NCBI RefSeq assembly: GCF_026683955.1
Contig: NZ_CP113343.1
Coordinates: 5,008,738 to 5,072,737, forward strand
Reading direction: 5' to 3'
Source of the DNA: Arthrobacter sp. MMS18-M83
GTDB lineage: Bacteria; Actinomycetota; Actinomycetes; Actinomycetales; Micrococcaceae
Length of the DNA stretch: 64,000 bases
The position numbers were made by a program, and so were the translations under genes. Each line of letters starts with the position of its first letter. Within the stretch, counting starts at the first letter, position 1. A model generated the notes under the pieces. The model was not told the origin of the DNA and made no database searches. It was given only the letters and a program-made list of their open reading frames with translations. Of this stretch, positions 9,257-18,173 are shown one piece after another.

Positions 9257-9465
9257 TCAGGAAATTGATGCTGCGGTGTTCACGACGTCATCCCACAGCA
9301 CCTGTTCGAGGATCGCCTGACGACATGCGGAAAGTTGGCGGGGGGCGTTGACGCAGAGCGCACCTCGAATCGCGCCGTCCCGGCCAAAAAGCGCAACCAA
9401 TGAATCGTCATCGAAACGCTCGATATGGATGGAGTCATGCGCTTCGCCTCTTCCGACGAAGTCTT
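9257..9465 (-). pseudogene. C-terminal relic of an FAD-dependent ferredoxin reductase-like protein
   Basis: The minus-strand frame reads DFVGRGEAHDSIHIERFDDD, SLVALFGRDGAIRGALCVNA, PRQLSACRQAILEQ and ends NTAASIS-stop. This is the closing segment of rubredoxin/ferredoxin reductases that serve oxygenases (the LYLRDG...VNRPRE region). The first three quarters, with the FAD and NAD sites, are absent. It joins directly to the dehydrogenase fragment at about 9465 in a different reading frame, so it marks a deletion end point. Confidence 0.6.
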
Positions 9466-9807
9466 TTCGCAGATGATGTGCTTCCCGGCCCCGGCTGTCG
9501 CCATGGCAATGTCGGCATGGGAGGCACCGGGTACGCAAATGCACACCAAGTCGATGTCGGTTTCGCCCAGCAGGTCACGATAATTTGTAAAAGCCCTCGG
9601 GATACCGTGTCTGCTGGCAAATTCCGTTGTCCGTTGAGGATTCCGGCCAGCCACCGCAGCAAGTTGAACATCAACGCCCCAAACCCTCTTCAGCGCTTCA
9701 ACATGGAAGGTAGCTGAAAATCCTGTGCCGATTATGCCCACGCGAATAGTTGTGCTTCTTGATTTCCGATCGCTTAGAGCGTGCCGAGTTGTCAGCACGG
9801 GATTCAC
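9463..9807 (-). pseudogene. N-terminal fragment of a Gfo/Idh/MocA-family dehydrogenase
   Basis: The fragment has the NAD(P)-binding Rossmann segment (RVGIIGTGFSATFHVEALKR), FASRHGIPRAFTNYRDLLGE, CICVPGASHADIA and GKHIICEK, where the conserved EKP should follow. Directly after EK the text stops being family-like and the reductase relic begins in another frame. The substrate-binding C-terminal domain is missing, so it is not functional. The start is uncertain: only a GTG at 9807 is obvious. Confidence 0.7.
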
Positions 9808-10043
9808 TCTGCACCGGATGGCGGTCGCACAATCGAGATCGCGTCGTGGCTTGAGTTACCTCACCGTAATCGGGGCTCTGGATGCGGGACAAGATGCCGG
9901 AATTAGTTGCACGGGCGCCACGATAGACTTCGAAATCTCCGTGGCTCTCGGTCAAGATAGGTCTGTCCCAGCGCGACTCAAAGCTGGACCGTCGCCGTCG
10001 TTCGACGGCGGACTGGCCGTCCAACATATTCTGTCCCCCTCGA

Positions 10044-10059
10044 GACAAACGTTTCCAAT
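10044..10059. promoter_or_regulatory. Second copy of the LacI-type operator
   Basis: GACAAACGTTTCCAAT, 15 of 16 identical to 9211-9226 and in the same orientation. It would lie upstream of the broken dehydrogenase on the minus strand, as the first copy does for the hydrolase. This suggests both genes once belonged to one regulon. Confidence 0.45.
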
Positions 10060-10177
10060 ACACAACTGGCGAATTGCTCCTCTGTGACCACCTCGAGACT
10101 CCGCAAAACCTTTGGACCGAGGATCTGAACCATTTGTCGCTCCAACTCGCCCGCCGAAGCGTTCTTTATGTAACCGA

Positions 10178-10199
10178 GAAAACTAAATCCGGCATCTTG
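10178..10199. promoter_or_regulatory. Shared motif upstream of substrate-binding gene A
   Basis: GAAA followed by ACTAAATCCGGCATCTTG. Nearly the same text occurs at 24075-24096 before the paralogous substrate-binding gene, and a shorter version at 21631-21650 before a dehydrogenase gene. It lies about 100 bases upstream of the ATG at 10302. It is a candidate ROK operator or common promoter element. Confidence 0.5.
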
Positions 10200-10301
10200 T
10201 AGGCGATTTTGCACTGACCCATGCTGGAGTAACTCAGCTCACACTGCTTGGCATGCGGGCCACCCCCAAGCACCTCGAGGCCGACTCAAACCAGGAGAAA
10301 T

Positions 10302-11801
10302 ATGAAACGCATTGCGTTCGCTGCAGGGGCTGTAGCCCTTTCGCTGTCACTCGCAGCCTGCGGCGGAAGTTCAGGAGCCGCTCCGAAAAAGACAATAACC
10401 ATCGCAATGTCAGTGGCCGCCGCGCCTTGGGACTTGGCGGATGCCGCCGGAGGCAACAACGAACAGCAGTACCAGCCGGTATACGACACGCTCCTCCACA
10501 TTGATCCTGCCGGGAAAATGGTTCCCAACCTTGCAGAATCTTGGTCCTACAGTGCGGACCAGAAGACCCTTACACTGCAGATCCGCGGGGGTCAAAAGTT
10601 TACTGACGGGGAGCCAGTCAACGGCGAGGCGGTCAAGGCAAGCTTGCTTAGGGCAAAGAACGGAACCAACATTGCCGCAAGCGACCTACAGCAAGTCACT
10701 GAAATCGCCTCCAGCGAAAACAAAGTCGACATAAAGCTCAACGGGCCGGACCCTGCGCTCCTGACCGCTCTCGGCAAGCTCGCCGGAATGGTTGCGAGTC
10801 CGAAGGCCCTCGTCAAACCCGAAGTCCCAGTTGGTTCCGGGCCCTACAAGCTTGATACCTCGGCTACTACAGCGGGAAGCCAGTACACCTTTGTGCGTAG
10901 CCCCGACTACTGGAACGCAGGTGCGTATCCCTATGACACAGTAGTGATCAAGCCTATCCCTGACCCATCAGCAAGATTCAACGCTCTTGTGTCGGGACAA
11001 GTTGACTCTGCGATCATTCCGCCCGCGCGGGTTGACCCGGCGCAAAAGGCCGGGATGAACATCACTTCCTATATCCCGGGCGACGTTGAAGGTTTGTACA
11101 TCTGGGACCGCACCGGCACTATCGTTCCCGCGTTGGCAAACGTCAAGGTGCGCCAGGCCATCAACTACGCTTTTGACCGCGTCCAGATCCTCAAGACAGC
11201 TCTCAAAGGCCAAGGCGTGATCACGACCCAGATGTTCAACCGCAACTCAACGGCCTTCGACGCAGCGCTGAACGCCCAATACGCTTATGACCCGGCGAAA
11301 GCCAAGCAGTTAATGGCAGAAGCCGGATACCCAAACGGCTTCGAGGTCACGATCCCCGATCTGTCGGCACAGTTCCCCGAACAGCAGGCCGCTATCAACC
11401 AGTCCCTTGCAGACATCGGCATCAGGGTGAAGCTGGTCCCTATTCCCTTGGACCAGCTCTTTACATCCCTAATGTCGGGCAAATATGCAATGTCCTACTT
11501 CAAACTGCAGTCAAATGCACCCTGGGACACAGTAAAAAAGGAATTCCTCAAATCCGGAGGCTGGAACCCCTTCAAGTATGTCGATCCGAAAGCCCAGGAT
11601 CTAATCGATCGTGCCCAACTGGCTACGGGGCCTGACCAGGACAGGCTTTTCAAGCAGCTCAACGCGTACATCGTGGACCAGGCGTGGAATGCCCCGTGGG
11701 ACGCTCTGCAAGCGACTTACGCATCCATATCATCAGTGAAAATCACCGAGCAGCCGTATTTTTCCAACCCCCCGCTCTCAAGCTACAAGCCGGCCCAGTA
11801 G
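10302..11801 (+). CDS. ABC transporter family-5 solute-binding lipoprotein (operon A)
   Basis: A 499-residue lipoprotein. MKRIAFAAGAVALSLSLAAC is a signal peptide with lipobox LAAC, and an acidic and serine-rich linker follows. The mature domain is the DppA/OppA fold: YDTLLHIDPAGKMVPNLAES, LTLQIRGGQKFTDGEPVNGE, GSGPYKLD and VKVRQAINYAFDR are family-5 blocks. The family carries peptides, nickel or, in actinobacteria, glycosides. The neighbouring sugar-type enzymes favour a glycoside here. The ATG at 10302 follows AGGAGAAAT. It is the first gene of operon A and paralogous to 24320-25837. A strong hairpin separates it from its permease gene. Confidence 0.92.
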   Translation: MKRIAFAAGAVALSLSLAACGGSSGAAPKKTITIAMSVAAAPWDLADAAGGNNEQQYQPVYDTLLHIDPAGKMVPNLAESWSYSADQKTLTLQIRGGQKFTDGEPVNGEAVKASLLRAKNGTNIAASDLQQVTEIASSENKVDIKLNGPDPALLTALGKLAGMVASPKALVKPEVPVGSGPYKLDTSATTAGSQYTFVRSPDYWNAGAYPYDTVVIKPIPDPSARFNALVSGQVDSAIIPPARVDPAQKAGMNITSYIPGDVEGLYIWDRTGTIVPALANVKVRQAINYAFDRVQILKTALKGQGVITTQMFNRNSTAFDAALNAQYAYDPAKAKQLMAEAGYPNGFEVTIPDLSAQFPEQQAAINQSLADIGIRVKLVPIPLDQLFTSLMSGKYAMSYFKLQSNAPWDTVKKEFLKSGGWNPFKYVDPKAQDLIDRAQLATGPDQDRLFKQLNAYIVDQAWNAPWDALQATYASISSVKITEQPYFSNPPLSSYKPAQ

Positions 11802-11808
11802 TCGGGAC

Positions 11809-11847
11809 CACCAAGTCAAGGCAACCTCTTGCTGCCCTGACTTGGTG
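11809..11847 (+). terminator. Intra-operon hairpin after the substrate-binding gene
   Basis: CACCAAGTCAAGGCA (11809-11823) pairs with TGCCCTGACTTGGTG (11833-11847), 14 of 15 matches with a 9-base loop and no long T run. Such hairpins after binding-protein genes commonly stabilise the upstream mRNA or end part of the transcription, giving more binding protein than permease. Operon B lacks an equivalent. Confidence 0.6.
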
Positions 11848-11872
11848 CCCGTGAGACTCTAAGGAGAAACCA

Positions 11873-12814
11873 TTGTTCAAGTTCATTCTGCGGCGAACGG
11901 TCGCGGGTGTGCTCCTGATTTGGGTCGTCGCCACGATCACCTTTGCGCTGCTTAGCATCACAGACACGTCCGTGGCTCGTAACATCGTCGGACCAACAGC
12001 CTCAGCGGCTCAGGAGACCGCAAAGATCGCCGAGCTGGGACTCGACAGGTCCTTCCCCGAACGTTACGGCGAATGGCTTTCACACGCGATCACGGGTGAC
12101 TTTGGCCGGTCCTGGTTTACGGGCAACAACGTTGGAACGTCGATTGCCAACACCATGCCGGTAACACTGTCAGTTGTCGTCGTGGGCTTGGGGGTCTCCG
12201 CCCTGATGAGCCTGGCTATTGGTTCGCTGGCGGCAACTCGGCGCGGTGCCCTTGACCGATGGGTCCAAACTGGATCAGTCATCTCGGCAGCTTTTCCGGG
12301 TTTTCTGGTCGCCTTGGCCCTTGTCATGGCGTTCGCCATCCAGCTCCGCATCCTGCCGGCCACTGGATTCGTCCCGTTTTCCGAGTCTCCGGTGGGCTGG
12401 GTGCGGTCGATCATCCTTCCGTCGCTCGCTCTAGCCTTTGGCGCCACGGCAGCAACGACTCAGCAGGTTCGTGGCTCCCTCATCCAGATTCTCGGTCTTG
12501 ACTATGTAAGGACGCTGCGAAGCCGCGGCCTTAAGGGCCGCCGGCTCATCTACAAACATGCCCTCCGCAACGCTGCTCCCGCGGCGCTGACTGTGCTTTC
12601 GCTTCAGTTCATAAGTCTGGTCGGCGGCGCCGTGATCATCGAAAAGGTATTTGGCTTGGCAGGCATAGGCTCTCTTGCAAACTCCGCTGCAAGCCAAGGC
12701 GACCTGCCTGTTGTTCTCGGTGTCGTTGTCGTGATGGTCATCATCGTCGTTGTCATCAATCTGTTCATGGACCTCGCCCAAGGCTGGGTCAACCCGAAAG
12801 TGCGAATCAAATGA
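11873..12814 (+). CDS. ABC transporter permease, DppB type (operon A)
   Basis: A 313-residue inner-membrane permease with six predicted helices; the first is at residues 8-28 (TVAGVLLIWVVATITFALLS). The DppB/OppB features are present: DLNRPLPVRY-like GLDRSFPERYGEWLSHAITG, the GDFGRSW loop, and the EAA loop RTLRSRGLKGRRLIYKHALR that contacts the ATPase. The start is a TTG preceded by AAGGAGAAACCA. It overlaps the next gene by 4 bases (ATGA), so translation is coupled. Confidence 0.9.
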   Translation: MFKFILRRTVAGVLLIWVVATITFALLSITDTSVARNIVGPTASAAQETAKIAELGLDRSFPERYGEWLSHAITGDFGRSWFTGNNVGTSIANTMPVTLSVVVVGLGVSALMSLAIGSLAATRRGALDRWVQTGSVISAAFPGFLVALALVMAFAIQLRILPATGFVPFSESPVGWVRSIILPSLALAFGATAATTQQVRGSLIQILGLDYVRTLRSRGLKGRRLIYKHALRNAAPAALTVLSLQFISLVGGAVIIEKVFGLAGIGSLANSAASQGDLPVVLGVVVVMVIIVVVINLFMDLAQGWVNPKVRIK

Positions 12815-14610
12815 CCTCCCCTTCCGCGCAGAGCGCCCTTAGTCTCGGCACAACGCCCCGTCCGTCGACCAAGCATGCCGGCGCGCTGCGTCGGCTCCTT
12901 CGGGATCCTGTAAGCGTGGTCTGCCTGGCGTTTCTATTTATTGTGGTTGCCGCCAGCATCTTGGCGCCGTTTCTGACAGGTGAGGATCCGAACCGCGCGT
13001 TTCTGGATAACGCCCTTGCCCCTGCGAGTTCGGGCCATCCGCTCGGCGGCGACGGCGTCGGCCGCGACGTCCTCGCCCGGTTACTGTACGGAGGACGTCT
13101 GACCCTGCTTGGAGGGCTCATTGCTGTCACAGTCGCCCTCCTGATCGGCATTCCCGCGGGGTTGTGCGCCGGATACTTCCGCGGTTGGTTCGATACGGTC
13201 GCAGGCTGGTTCACCGGTGTGGTGATGGCCGTCCCGGCGATCATCGTCCTGCTCGTCGTCATGGCAGTCGTGTCTCAAAGCATTTACGTGGCGATGACGG
13301 TGCTTGGCCTCATTCTTTCCCCGGGAGTCTTCTGGCTGGTCCGGTCCTGTGCCACCTCGGTACGGGAAGAATTGTACGTCGATGCCGCCAAAGTGTCCGG
13401 GTTGCGGAACGCACGGATCATCCGCTGTCACATCCTTCCCACTGTTTTCGGGCCCACGCTGATCCAGGCCGTGGGGACCTTCAGCGTTTCTGTCAGTATC
13501 CAGGCAGGTCTAGCCTTTTTGGGACTGGGTTCCACGTCTGAGGCCAGTTGGGGTGCCATGCTCAACGACGCTTTTCCGAACATCTACATTGCACCCGTGC
13601 TGTTGGTTTGGCCTGGGGTGGCTATCGCGTTGACCGTCGCGGCGCTGAACCTGATCGCCAATCGTCTTCGCGACATCCTCGGCGGCGATAAGGACGTAGT
13701 ACGTGGCAACGCAGCATCAAAGCGAAGAACACCTACTTCGGCCCGTGCCAGGGCCGACACGTCGACGCCCTGCCGTGAAGATACGCTCCTGAGCATAGAA
13801 AATCTCCGGGTAACCTACCCGACATCGTCCGGTGAGGCGGTCGTCGTTTCTTCGGTGTCACTCACAGTTCGGCGCGGGGAAGTTCTGGGATTGGTCGGTG
13901 AGTCGGGCTCCGGAAAGAGCCAGACTGCGTTTTCCATTCTTGGCCTCCTACCGCAGGAAGCTCAGATTTCCGCAGATGGTTTGACCTTCGACGGCACAGA
14001 CCTGCTGCGCTTGGCTCCGTCTGAGCTGAATGACTTGCGGGGGGCCCGCATCGCTTACATTCCGCAGGAGCCGATGTCCAACCTGGACCCGTCGTTCAAG
14101 ATCGGGAGCCAACTTGTTGAGCCGATCCGACAGCACCTTGCTGTCTCAGCCAGCGAAGCCAAGACCCGCGCCCTGGCTCTCCTCGCTCGCGTAGGAATAG
14201 CTGAACCGGATCGTGTCTTCGATTGCTACCCGCATCAGATTTCCGGTGGCATGGCACAACGTGTGCTGATCGCAGGAGCCGTGTCCTGCGATCCGGACCT
14301 CCTCATTGCAGATGAACCGACAACGGCGCTCGACGTCACGGTCCAGGCCGAGATCCTTGACCTGATGAGGTCGCTTCAGTGCGAGAGGGGCATGGGCATG
14401 CTCCTGGTCACCCACGACTTCGGCGTCGTTGCTGACATCTGCGACCGCGTTGCGGTGATGTACCAGGGCCGAATCGTGGAGGCGAACAAGTCAACTGAGC
14501 TATTCGCCCGGCCGAGGGATCCTTACACCCAGATGCTCCTGGCGTCCACACTGGAAGGCCAGCCTGCGCGCACCCCCTTGTCAACAAAAGCCCGCTTGGT
14601 CAGTCCGTAA
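12811..14610 (+). CDS. Fused ABC permease (DppC type) and ATPase (DppD type), operon A
   Basis: A 599-residue fusion. Residues 1 to about 290 are a DppC-like permease ([23 protein letters not shown] loop [20 protein letters not shown], and [13 protein letters not shown]). After a polar linker of about 35 residues ([14 protein letters not shown]) comes a complete ATPase: Walker A GESGSGKS near 365, Q-loop [13 protein letters not shown], signature ISGGMAQR, Walker [14 protein letters not shown] and switch His in VTHDFG. Permease-ATPase fusion of this pair is seen in some actinobacterial transporters but is not the usual arrangement. Its paralogue is at 26818-28632. Confidence 0.92.
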   Translation: MTSPSAQSALSLGTTPRPSTKHAGALRRLLRDPVSVVCLAFLFIVVAASILAPFLTGEDPNRAFLDNALAPASSGHPLGGDGVGRDVLARLLYGGRLTLLGGLIAVTVALLIGIPAGLCAGYFRGWFDTVAGWFTGVVMAVPAIIVLLVVMAVVSQSIYVAMTVLGLILSPGVFWLVRSCATSVREELYVDAAKVSGLRNARIIRCHILPTVFGPTLIQAVGTFSVSVSIQAGLAFLGLGSTSEASWGAMLNDAFPNIYIAPVLLVWPGVAIALTVAALNLIANRLRDILGGDKDVVRGNAASKRRTPTSARARADTSTPCREDTLLSIENLRVTYPTSSGEAVVVSSVSLTVRRGEVLGLVGESGSGKSQTAFSILGLLPQEAQISADGLTFDGTDLLRLAPSELNDLRGARIAYIPQEPMSNLDPSFKIGSQLVEPIRQHLAVSASEAKTRALALLARVGIAEPDRVFDCYPHQISGGMAQRVLIAGAVSCDPDLLIADEPTTALDVTVQAEILDLMRSLQCERGMGMLLVTHDFGVVADICDRVAVMYQGRIVEANKSTELFARPRDPYTQMLLASTLEGQPARTPLSTKARLVSP

Positions 14611-14637
14611 ATGCTGATTCGAATGAAAAGAGAAACC

Positions 14638-15491
14638 ATGGGCGGCCAGGACATAACGACGGAATTGACGCCACTCCTGAAAATCAACGACCTCGCGGTC
14701 GAGTATCCGTCCAAAGGCTGGAGAAAACCGCCCTTCCGGGCGCTGCATGGGATCAGCCTGGCCGTTGATGCCGGCGAAACCGTTGGACTGGTCGGTGAAT
14801 CAGGTTCCGGCAAGACGACCATGGGCCGGGCGGTCTTAGGACTAGCCCCCGTTAGCCAAGGCGAAATCAGCTTCGAGGGCCGAGTCATCTCCAAAATCGC
14901 CCCACGTGAGAGGCGGAGGCTCAGCAACGACATACAGGTGGTATTTCAAGACCCCTATACCTCGCTTAACCCTTTCATGACCATTGAGAATATTCTCACA
15001 GAACCGTTGATGGTCGGGGGGCTACACGAAGTGATGCTCTTCGTCGGGTCAATTTCCTCCTGGATGAGGTACAGCTGCCGGTCGGCTCAGCCCAACGGCT
15101 CCCCCGCGAATTCTCGGGTGGCCAACGTCAACGTGTTGCCATCGCCCGTGCACTCTCCCGGGATCCGAAGCTCATCGTTTGTGACGAGCCCGTGAGTGCC
15201 CTGGATTTGTCAACACAGGCGAAAATCCTAGACCTGTTCATTGAGATTCAAGAGCGCACCGGCGTCGCCTACCTGTTTGTCACACACGATCTGTCGGTCG
15301 TCCGACACATCAGCCACCGGGTGGCCGTCATGCATAAGGGAACCATCGTGGAAGCAGGGGACGCTGCGTTGGTGACAAGTACGCCGGCGCATCCGTACAC
15401 TCAGCGGCTACTGCTCTCGGCGCCGGTACCTGATCCGGTCCGACAGGGCGAACGGCGGGCACAGCGACTGAACATGGCCATCCCGGGCTAG
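14638..15491 (+). pseudogene. Second ABC ATPase (DppF type), frameshifted (operon A)
   Basis: The first part is intact: NDLAVEYPSKGWRKPPFRAL, Walker A GESGSGKTT, Q-loop VVFQDPYTSLNPF. Past a run of six G at 15016-15021 the family text continues in the frame one base back: LLDEVQLPVGSAQRLPREFS, signature GGQRQR, Walker B LIVCDEPVSALD, VTHDLSVVRHISHRVAVM and the AHPYTQRLLLSAPVP tail. One missing G in the run explains it exactly. It may be a true mutation, a sequencing error, or a site of slippage. The intact paralogue (28632-29549) shows the expected uninterrupted order. If real, module A has only the ATPase half in the fusion. Confidence 0.8.
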
Positions 15492-15580
15492 ATGGTGCGC
15501 GCCGGTCACCTCAGGTCGAAGACGGGGTTACAAGTACCGACAGGGAAGCCATAGCCCTGCGCTAGCTAGAATGGAAACGC

Positions 15581-15799
15581 ATGAAAACTATCTTCCCGGA
15601 GATGACACTGACCGTCACCGTCACCGACCGCGCCAACATGGACCGCCAACTCGACGAAGCCGTGACAATCACCCGGGCGCGGGCAATGCTCGAACGACGC
15701 CGAGGCATCCTCGTCAGCCGCGACGGACGAGATTCCTTCACCGTCGCCCTCAGCGATTCCGTGCCTTTCGGCCTCACCCGCGAACGCCAAAACTGGTGA
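15581..15799 (+). CDS. Small conserved-looking protein of unknown function
   Basis: A 72-residue ORF (MKTIFPEMTLTVTVTDRANM, DEAVTITRARAMLERRRGIL, FTVALSDSVPFGLTRERQNW). It has good codon bias and I recall similar small proteins in Arthrobacter genomes, but no function is known to me. No membrane segment or metal motif is seen. GGAAACG lies upstream of the chosen ATG; a shorter start at 15602 is possible. It lies alone between operon A and the ROK gene. Confidence 0.55.
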   Translation: MKTIFPEMTLTVTVTDRANMDRQLDEAVTITRARAMLERRRGILVSRDGRDSFTVALSDSVPFGLTRERQNW

Positions 15800-15870
15800 G
15801 CTAAGACAGAGAAGCAACACGTTTCTGGATGTGTGAGCGCTAGTCTCCCGGCTGACCGGCCCGCAGGATG

Positions 15871-17037
15871 TCACGCTCCGCCTTGGGAAAGCAGCGCCAG
15901 CGAACCCACTTTTACCGCGCCAAGGAGCGCCAACTGCTTGCCCATGGGTTCCATAGAAATACTGAGGTTTCTTGTGGCAATGGGAAGCGCATCACGATAT
16001 ACAACACTTCTAATCCCCGCCAGGACTTCGTCAGTCAGCCGGACCATTTCTCCGCCCAGAATGATTGTGCGGGGGTTGAACATGTCGACTAGTTCTGCTG
16101 TCAGCTCTCCCAGCCGTGTCACCGCATCACGCACGGCAGCAGTAGCCGCGGGGTCACCGGACTTTATCAAACCGCGCAGGCGGTGTTCGTCATTTACCTC
16201 GTCGCTATCCCGGTCCTGAAGGCGCAGTTGAGCGAATACTGCACGCAGGCTGGCAACTGCTCCCACACACCCTGTTTTACCGCAAATACAGACGAGGTCC
16301 CGGTTTCCGCCCGCCTTTAGGTGACCGATGTCGCCAGCGGAACCGTCTGCACCACGATGGATCTTTCCGTCAGCGGTGATCAGTCCGGCTCCGATACCCA
16401 TGGACAAATGTAGATGAAGCAAGGGCAGCTGTTCTGATCCGCCTTGAGTGGAAGCGCCCAGCGCCATCATGTTGGCGTTGTTATCCACCAATGCGGGCGC
16501 ATCGAAATAGGCGCTCAGGGCCCGGCGAAGCTCGAAGCCCTCCCATCCGGGCATGATGTATCGGTGGGCCGTGACGCCGTTGACAAAGTCAACCGGCGCC
16601 GGGATGCTTGCGACAACTTGGTGCACATCCTCATTCGTCAGGCCGCTTCGCTCAAGCAGGTCCTTGGCACAACCGAGTACGAGATCTAGCACATCGGTCG
16701 GCGGTGACGACAGCGAAACCCGGATTTCCGCTGTATCCAGCAATGCTGCCGTCGCATCGGACAATGCCAGATGGGTGAAGGAGCGCTCAAAATCAAGGGC
16801 AATCGTGAATCCGGCACTTCGGCCCAGCCGAAGACCAAGCGAAGGGCGTCCCCGCTGACCATCGTAGGCGGTTTCCTCTGACAGCAGACCCTTTTCGATC
16901 ATGTGATCGACGTGATGTCCGATTGTGGACCGTGCCATACCGGTTTGACGTGAGATGTTGGCCCGGCTCGTGGCCACCCCCGAGGCGACCATCCGCAAGA
17001 TGACCTGAGGAACCAGCTCCATAGGCTCAGATTTCAT
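15871..17037 (-). CDS. ROK-family transcriptional repressor (ROK1)
   Basis: 388 residues. An N-terminal winged HTH (about residues 10-60: SRANISRQTGMARSTIGHHV) is followed by a ROK sugar-kinase-like domain. The domain shows VVASIPAPVDF, ALVDNNANMMALGA and the zinc/signature segment DGSAGDIGHLK with CICGKTGC, then MFNPRTIILGGEM. This is the XylR/NagC-like repressor layout: it senses a free sugar or glycoside and releases DNA. It is divergent from the TIM-barrel gene at 17211. It is similar to ROK2 at 20389-21588 over its whole length, so both probably bind related sites. Confidence 0.92.
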   Translation of the reverse strand: MKSEPMELVPQVILRMVASGVATSRANISRQTGMARSTIGHHVDHMIEKGLLSEETAYDGQRGRPSLGLRLGRSAGFTIALDFERSFTHLALSDATAALLDTAEIRVSLSSPPTDVLDLVLGCAKDLLERSGLTNEDVHQVVASIPAPVDFVNGVTAHRYIMPGWEGFELRRALSAYFDAPALVDNNANMMALGASTQGGSEQLPLLHLHLSMGIGAGLITADGKIHRGADGSAGDIGHLKAGGNRDLVCICGKTGCVGAVASLRAVFAQLRLQDRDSDEVNDEHRLRGLIKSGDPAATAAVRDAVTRLGELTAELVDMFNPRTIILGGEMVRLTDEVLAGIRSVVYRDALPIATRNLSISMEPMGKQLALLGAVKVGSLALLSQGGA

Positions 17038-17210
17038 TCATTAATCTTGACACACGAAACACCTTAAGTTCAGCCATCGAATTTAAAACGCCATCTATCC
17101 CCCAAAACATCTGGGGAATAGCATCTAATTCAGGACGTTCTGACCATAACCATCGCTCTTTAGAAGTCAGCCTCCTGTCCCCGAATTCAATTCACGAGAA
17201 GAGTGCTCAA

Positions 17211-18113
17211 ATGTCGATTGCACCCAGCCAGTTTGCGCTGAATCCAATCCAGTGGCTCGCGACCCCGGACGGGTGGGTTGACCAATCGCTGAAACCGCCC
17301 TTGGAACACAGGCTCCCTGTAGTCGCATCTGCGGGCTTCACTGCCATAAAGTCTGAAGTTCCGATCGGAATGACGGCGCAGACCTATCGATCTCGGCTCG
17401 GCGAGTACGGGATCCGTCCGGGTCCCGGCTACGTTCCGATGCCCTGGTTCGAGGACGAATCCTCCAGAGCCCCCTTTTTGGAGCGGGCGCGCACGGTCGC
17501 CGCCACAAATGCCGTTCTGGGGGTCCCGCTGGTTTTCCTCGCCATGGGCATGGACAAGAATGCGGGCAGGGTACTCCATCCAGGAGTCGGATTCGGACAG
17601 AATTCAGACAGACTTGAGTCGGTCAGGGACTATCTTGCTGAGGCTGCGCAGATCATGGTGTCTGAAGGAGCCGTTCCCGCCCTCCACCCACATGTCGGGA
17701 CGTGGATTGAGACGGCGGACGAAGCTCGATTTGTTCTCGACACGGTTGATGAGAGCATCCTGAAATTTGGTCCCGACGCCGGGCACCTTGCATGGACCGG
17801 AATCAACCCGGCGGAATTAATTGCTGAGTATGCCCCAAGGGTGGCCGGTATTCACATCAAGGACTACTTTGATGCCGTGTCGGCGCGCAGTCGAACCGAC
17901 GACATCGACTACCGCTCCACAGTGCTTGCTGGCTTCTGGACCGAACCAGGCGATGGCGATGCAAACATCGATGAGGTCCTGGATGCCGCCGGTCCGGGCT
18001 TTGACGGTTGGGTCGTAGTTGAAGTTGACCGGGGAACGGTCGCTCCGGACGAGAGCATCCGAAGGTGCGGAGAGTGGCTCGCCAGCAGATTTACGGACCC
18101 TCTTCCCGTCTAG
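17211..18113 (+). CDS. IolE-like TIM-barrel isomerase/epimerase or dehydratase (module A)
   Basis: 300 residues of the sugar phosphate isomerase/epimerase (xylose-isomerase-like TIM barrel) family. Blocks such as ALHPHVGTWIETADEARFVL, KFGPDAGHLAWTGINPAELI, VAGIHIKDYF and GWVVVEVDRGT correspond closely to inosose dehydratase IolE (HMGTGI..., DTGHLYFSG, HVHLKD). The metal ligands would be the Glu, Asp (DAGH), His (HIKD) and final Glu (VEVD). No signal peptide, so cytoplasmic. The following Gfo/Idh/MocA dehydrogenase suggests an oxidation then elimination or isomerisation of a sugar ring, as in inositol or 3-keto-glycoside pathways. Paralogue: 22851-23759, similar over most of its length. Confidence 0.85.
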   Translation: MSIAPSQFALNPIQWLATPDGWVDQSLKPPLEHRLPVVASAGFTAIKSEVPIGMTAQTYRSRLGEYGIRPGPGYVPMPWFEDESSRAPFLERARTVAATNAVLGVPLVFLAMGMDKNAGRVLHPGVGFGQNSDRLESVRDYLAEAAQIMVSEGAVPALHPHVGTWIETADEARFVLDTVDESILKFGPDAGHLAWTGINPAELIAEYAPRVAGIHIKDYFDAVSARSRTDDIDYRSTVLAGFWTEPGDGDANIDEVLDAAGPGFDGWVVVEVDRGTVAPDESIRRCGEWLASRFTDPLPV

Positions 18114-18173
18114 GGCGCATTCTCATACGTCTTGACTATTGGCCAAACATCCCATCCTGTAGCGGAGTTACCC

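Larger units (their letters stand above)
9808..10301. other. Scrambled region and promoter of ABC operon A
   Basis: No intact gene. On the plus strand at about 9990-10035, AGPSPSFDGGLAVQHIL matches the C-terminal EPSPSFDDGLSVQRIL of the dehydrogenase at 29546-30715, so a tail relic of another Gfo/Idh/MocA gene survives. The rest up to 10301 carries a LacI-like operator (10044), the shared CGGCATCTTG motif (10178-10199) and presumably the promoter for the substrate-binding gene at 10302. Confidence 0.45.
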
